Assembly: GCA_012064415.1 (NCBI GenBank)
Contig: SSNU01000302.1
Span: 97,976 to 161,975 of the forward strand
From: Gyrodactylus bullatarudis
Lineage: Eukaryota; Platyhelminthes; Monogenea; Gyrodactylidea; Gyrodactylidae
Direction of reading: 5' to 3'
DNA: 64,000 nt
Position numbers and translations under genes: made by a program. The notes under the pieces are model-generated. The model was not told the origin of the DNA and did not search any database. It saw only the letters and a list, made by a program, of their open reading frames with translations. This document shows positions 60,001 through 64,000 of the stretch, in pieces. Numbering within the stretch: position 1 is the first letter of the stretch; each line of letters starts with the position of its first letter.

Positions 60001-60509
60001 TTAAAATAGTTTTGTTGATTGCTGTGAAGAAACTCTTCTAATAACACTCCTAAAAGTAATGAACAAATGTATTTTTGATAATCATCATAACTGGAAATTA
60101 CTCGATCCCTCAGTTCAATAATCTTTTTTATTAATTCCACAAAGTTGAAAGGAAGAAGGCATGAGATGAGGACAGAGATTAGCTTTGCAAACTTGCGAAT
60201 GATAGGGGCTTGAAGTTGGGCATCGAAAAGCTGTTGATTGCACAGTACTCTTTGAAAGAATTCAATAAGACAATTGATAATGTTATTTTTAGTTTCCTGT
60301 GAGTAAACTTGCCAGTTTTCATTGGTTAACTTGACGAGAGAATTCAACGAGAAGAAAATAACATGAGAATTTGACGATTCCTTCAAAAGTTTGCAAGTAA
60401 CTTCATAGAAATCTGGATTCTTTAAATGATCTGTGATTGAGTTGTTTATTTCTACTAGATTTCCATTTTCGGAGTAAAAGTTTTCGATTAATTCAACTAA
60501 AATTTGCAT
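54100..60509 (-). CDS. XPO6: Exportin-6 (nuclear export of profilin-actin)
   Basis: Three exons: 60509-57420 (1,030 codons uninterrupted), 56818-56643 and 54331-54100; phases 0, 2 join into 1,165 aa, near human exportin-6 (1,125). The N-terminus MQILVELIENFYSENG and the region with NDPDFYEV-like importin-N helices fit CRM1/exportin HEAT repeats. The best evidence is the C-terminus: DDDTGSYFQEVFLPNYL corresponds to the human FDGFFAAFLPEFL segment, followed by a short tail as in the family. XPO6 exports actin-profilin from nuclei together with RanGTP. The start was chosen at 60509; the open frame reaches an earlier ATG at 60623, but that extension is a hydrophobic stretch unlike any exportin. 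Introns are 601 and 2,311 nt and contain old foldback repeats. Confidence 0.9.
54332..56642. other. XPO6 intron 2, repeat-filled
   Basis: A 2.3-kb intron between the last two exons. Family-like foldback traces (TTTTCAACTCAAAATTGGAA and CAAAAAGATTTTGCTTAGAT) occur near 54800-54860. No exon recognised. Confidence 0.4.
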
Positions 60510-61372
60510 TAGAATAAGAGTTAAGAAACTAAGAGGATTCCTTAGAGGAAAATGTTCAAAAATTATAATAAATAAAACAAAAAAATATTTCCTTAAGTTA
60601 TGTGTGAGTAGGTTTGTTTGCATGGAATAATTAGGGTAATTTATGAATTCAATTTCTTTCAGAAATTATTATAATTTAATTATTTATGTTAATTCTCTAG
60701 AGAATAGACATGTTATGCTAAATATTTAAACAATGTTCAACCTTCAAAAGAATGACCTTGAAAGGTAACTTTCATTGGAGCTCATCAAAAAATTAAGATT
60801 CCAGAAAATATTATTTGAGTGAAATTTCATAATTATCCACTGTTAAATTCGAGTAAACTATTTTAAACATTGCTATATATATACTATATATTATATTCTT
60901 GAAGAAATTATAAACATGTTTCAAATGGACATTGAGTAAATATTCTGTCATGAAACTGTAAATTTTTTATAAAGACTGTAGATAACTGCTAGATATTAGC
61001 TCAATTAGCAAATTTTCCGTGTTTGTTGAATTCTTAATCCTCAAGATTTTAATCGTCTATGTCATAGCAAAGCGTTTTACTTCTTGCAAAAAATATATAT
61101 CATATCTACGAATTAATAATTCTTTTTCGAAATTGACCAATCACATCATTTGATTTGATAAAGTGAGGAAAATAATGTATGCTGTATCATGTCAGAGATC
61201 CACGAATGAATAAATCCTAGAAACAAGAGAAAATCATTATAATTGCTTAGTAATCAGTCATTGGATTATGCTCGTTTTAGGAGAAATATAATTATTGTTT
61301 TTCCCTCTCTGTGAGCAACAACACACTGAGTGAAAACAGGGGAAGAAATCTATCTACTACATATAGGAAGAC
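60510..61372. other. Intergenic, divergent flanks of XPO6 and RasGRF
   Basis: 863 bp between start codons. It includes the minus-strand hydrophobic extension upstream of XPO6 and AT-rich DNA; no defined promoter element. Confidence 0.4.
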
Positions 61373-61851
61373 ATGCAAAAGTCTCTTCGTATAAATGAGA
61401 GCCAGTTTATTAATTTGGCCAATAAGGCCAAGTCTGATTTCAACACGAAAATGGGACCGCTATGGAAGCGCAGCAATGACACAGGGAAATGGCAACAGAG
61501 GTAAGTCTCTCTTCTAATACTCATCAAATTCTGTATTTCGACGGATTGTTGATTAAAATTAAGATGATTTCTTATTCTAAATGTCTATGAAAAACTGGTC
61601 AGCTTCTCAGGGTTAGAATGGAGAATTTAAAAAGGACTCTCTTCTTTTCATAGAATTGATAATGAAAGAAATGAGAAAAATTTTCCATTTTTAGATTTTT
61701 TGTACTCTATCAGAATATCCTATTTTATTATGAAATGGACAAAATCGACAAGACTCCATCGGGTGTTGCCCTACTCGAGGGTTCCTACTGTGAAAAAATG
61801 ACAACGCTCAAGGCTCTACGTGTAGAAGATAAAAACGGTTCCTCGATATCA
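61373..61851 (+). CDS. RASGRF: RasGRF-type guanine-nucleotide exchange factor, N-terminal exons (partial)
   Basis: Two exons: 61373-61500 and 61695-61851; the join codon is split AG|A, giving 95 aa so far. MQKSLRINESQFINLANKAK matches the RasGRF start (human MQKGMRLNDGHVASLGLLA). Then the first PH domain: GPLWKRS, DTGKWQQRFFVLYQNILFYY, and ALLEGSYCEK, with the buried Trp and Phe of PH beta strands in place. The donor TCA|GTGAGT at 61851 leaves phase 0, so the IQ, DH, PH and RasGEF parts continue beyond the window. In animals RasGRF proteins activate Ras and Rac in response to calcium-calmodulin. The ATG is the family start. Confidence 0.88.
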
Positions 61852-61974
61852 GTGAGTAATTTAGAATTTCAGAACTAAAACATTTTACATTTTATTACAA
61901 GATTTTTAATAAAAAAATTTGGTAAAATAATTGTTAAAAATAAAGGATCCAATGTGTTTTATATTTTAGTCTTC

Positions 61975-62640
61975 AAATGCATCTAGGTTAACTTGGAATC
62001 TTTGCCTTAGAGGATGAAGGTTAGTGAGAAGTACTGTGAATCCTCTTGATCAGCGGAGATTTGGTAAAGAGCAACTGATGAGGCAATTCTTCTAAGCCAG
62101 ACAGAATGTAGATTAGGCCGGAAGAACCTGCGTAAGAATTGAAATTGAAGGTGTTTAGTTTACTTTATGGTACTTGTAGGAAGATTGCAGAGAAAAGAGG
62201 CTTCATAACTGAAATGCGGGAGAATGAATTGCATGAAAAGTAGGAGCCAAAGTTCTGGGGAGTGAATAAATTTACGTAAAAAGTGAATTTTGATTCTCAA
62301 CTTATTGAGAACATGTTTAGGACGTATTGACGTATCCAGTTTGTTGTTATAGAGTAAGCCTAGATCATTGATTTGGCTAACAAAAAGAGGAGTAAGGTAA
62401 TATGTTTGGAGATAAGTTTAGGATTTCTGTCTTGCTGTGATTGAGTGAAAGCCCGATTTGACCAAGGGTAGCAGTAAGTTGATTGATTTCATTTTAAATG
62501 GATTTAATACCTCTTTTGACTGGGCAGAGTATTTTTATATCATCTGCATATTTGTAATAGGTTATATCTGGTGAGGCGGGAACAACTCGAGAGAATCCAA
62601 GGTTAAACAATGTAGGGTCCAATAGACAGTTCTAATTACA
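61975..62640 (-). pseudogene. Decayed LINE (non-LTR) reverse transcriptase in a RasGRF intron
   Basis: Reading the minus strand, TLFNLGFSRVV and YKYADDIKILCPV, with the YADD catalytic box at about 62536-62550, then LGQIGLSLNHSKTEILNL, are typical non-LTR reverse transcriptase. Further on, LRKFIHSPELWLLLFMQFIL is the later part of the domain. There is a frameshift just before TLFNL and a TAA after RGIKSI, so it is inactive. Type is Jockey/CR1/RTE-like; I cannot resolve which. No endonuclease domain is visible. Confidence 0.78.
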
Positions 62641-64000
62641 GCAATTTTCATTGTTTTTCTTGTCTTTCCAATTAAAAATCAAATAATCCTGAATGAACTT
62701 TTTAGCTTCTTCCTTTTTGAAGAAAATAAGAGTTTCCAACAGTTAACAAGATAATCAGATTTTTCTTATTCTAGTAGCATGGATTTGAAAAAGATAATTT
62801 GGGAAATAAATTTTAAAAAATGTTTAACCATTTTGAGATGGCTACTTTTGAGATAAAATTTCTAAAATAGGGGCCCTATTATAGGGCTAATTTCTAGTGT
62901 TAAAAGATGTATATATTTGTATATATTTGGTGTCTGGGTCAATATATGAATTGTTGAAAATAAGACAACTTGTTGCGACATATCAGATATCGAGGGTTGA
63001 AGATGAAACTATTTAGGGAACCCTTGTTATCTTGAGCAGAAGATGATCAAGTCATGAGACCAGCAAATGAATAGCTGATCAATCTAAAATTTTAGTCTTG
63101 AAATCTTTTATTTTATGAGTAGGGCAACCTTGGAGTACTATAAAATAATGCACCTGTTATCTTATCATAATCTGATTGATAAAAATTGAGTAAATTCTAT
63201 TATCTGTAACTAACTACAGCATGAAAATATCATCAAGTATTTCCGGAAGTCTCTTTTTATGTTTGAAATGTATCAGGAATATCATATAGCCAGAGGAACG
63301 GTTAGATAGAGATCTTTGTGTAGATAGAATTATGAGAACATTGTCTATATTCAAGTTAAGAATGTCTTCCTTTTGATTTTAATGCTTCTAATAAAAATAC
63401 CATTCATTGAATAAAATGTACCATGCCATGTTAATACTATCCATTGATAAGAAAATTAGGAACCGTTTACCATAGCCAAGTACCTTCCTTGGTGAGATGA
63501 AAATATATTCCTACACTTCTGTTACATTTTTAGGGTTGCAGATTCTTCAATGGGAAAATAATTATAACATTGTCAAAATTTTGACCAATGGTCTTCAAGA
63601 AGGAGCTTCTTTTTGAGCTCATTTTTGAAACAACTTTTCCGATAAAACCATCGAGCTTAAGCAATAGTTTATATTGAAGTCCTTGAGTACTTGTTCAGAG
63701 AGAAAAAAAACAAATCTCAACCTTTTCTAGTCACGACATGCCTATCAAGAATTAAATATAGTGGTAGTCAAGAATAAGTATACACCTATATAGTGGTCGA
63801 ATTAATATGTCAAACACTCTGAATATTATAAACTGTCGATTTATTTAAAATGATAAATTTTTCAAATCAAGATCATTTGATACATTATAAAATTCTCTAT
63901 CAATTGATATCTGAATGAATTTTTTTACCTTTTCATCTTTCCCTGTACAAGTAAAAATACTATTTTTCATTGAAGTTGAAAACGAACTAATATGTGAAAC
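62641..64000. other. RasGRF intron to end of window; no exon recognised
   Basis: AT-rich DNA without a convincing exon. The next RasGRF exon would continue the PH domain; I could not identify it. Confidence 0.4.

Noticed and set aside
60510..60623. N-terminal extension of XPO6
   Set aside because: 38-residue hydrophobic run not found in exportins; MQILVELIENF at 60509 fits the family.
1..64000. tRNA, rRNA, snRNA and CRISPR
   Set aside because: No cloverleaf-type T-loop context, rRNA core or regularly spaced direct repeats were found on either strand by eye.

Overview
The window is AT-rich nuclear DNA from a multicellular animal. Genes are split by spliceosomal introns with ordinary GT-AG ends. 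The proteins include animal-type CBP/p300 with TAZ1, KIX, bromodomain, HAT, ZZ and TAZ2 modules, a RasGRF-type PH exon and exportin-6. No operons, ribosome binding sites or CRISPR arrays are visible. Many introns are very short (31-67 nt, one probably 25 nt) next to long repeat-filled introns and intergenic DNA. An arthropod such as a copepod or mite is my best guess, but the sequence alone does not settle the lineage.

Layout. 1-5.3 kb: a foldback repeat, the first exon of a RING protein (minus) and a secreted CAP-domain gene (minus). 5.5-10.6 kb: repeats. 10.6-24.2 kb: a complete 20-exon neuropathy target esterase gene (minus, 1,439 aa) with a duplicated, equal-length exon pair over the catalytic aspartate. 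24.35-26 kb: single-exon TBC1D5-like Rab GAP (plus), head-to-head with NTE. 26-31 kb: foldback repeats, a Merlin transposase relic and a 216-bp piggyBac-type MITE. 31-34.7 kb: an SLC25A45/47/48-like mitochondrial carrier (minus, 5' end missing). 35-40.8 kb: a piggyBac transposase relic and a nested stack of foldback elements. 40.9-51.9 kb is gene-dense: RTF2 (minus) head-to-head with CBP/p300 (plus), then RFC3 (minus) head-to-head with an eIF4H-like gene (plus), then a small U1-type zinc-finger gene (plus). 54-60.5 kb: exportin-6 (minus). 61.4 kb to the end: the first two exons of a RasGRF gene (plus) with a LINE reverse transcriptase relic in its intron.

The genes are mostly housekeeping genes in chromatin and replication (CBP, RTF2, RFC3), RNA and translation (eIF4H-like, U1-type zinc finger), nuclear transport (XPO6), membrane lipid and traffic (NTE, TBC1D5), metabolite transport (SLC25) and signalling (RasGRF). 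They do not form one pathway. The shared features are three divergent pairs with 101-265 bp between start codons, and repeats confined to long introns and intergenic DNA. The most notable items are the NTE exon duplication, the very short introns, a nested foldback stack with a possible transposase remnant, and a TTAA-flanked MITE whose empty-site paralogue lies nearby.
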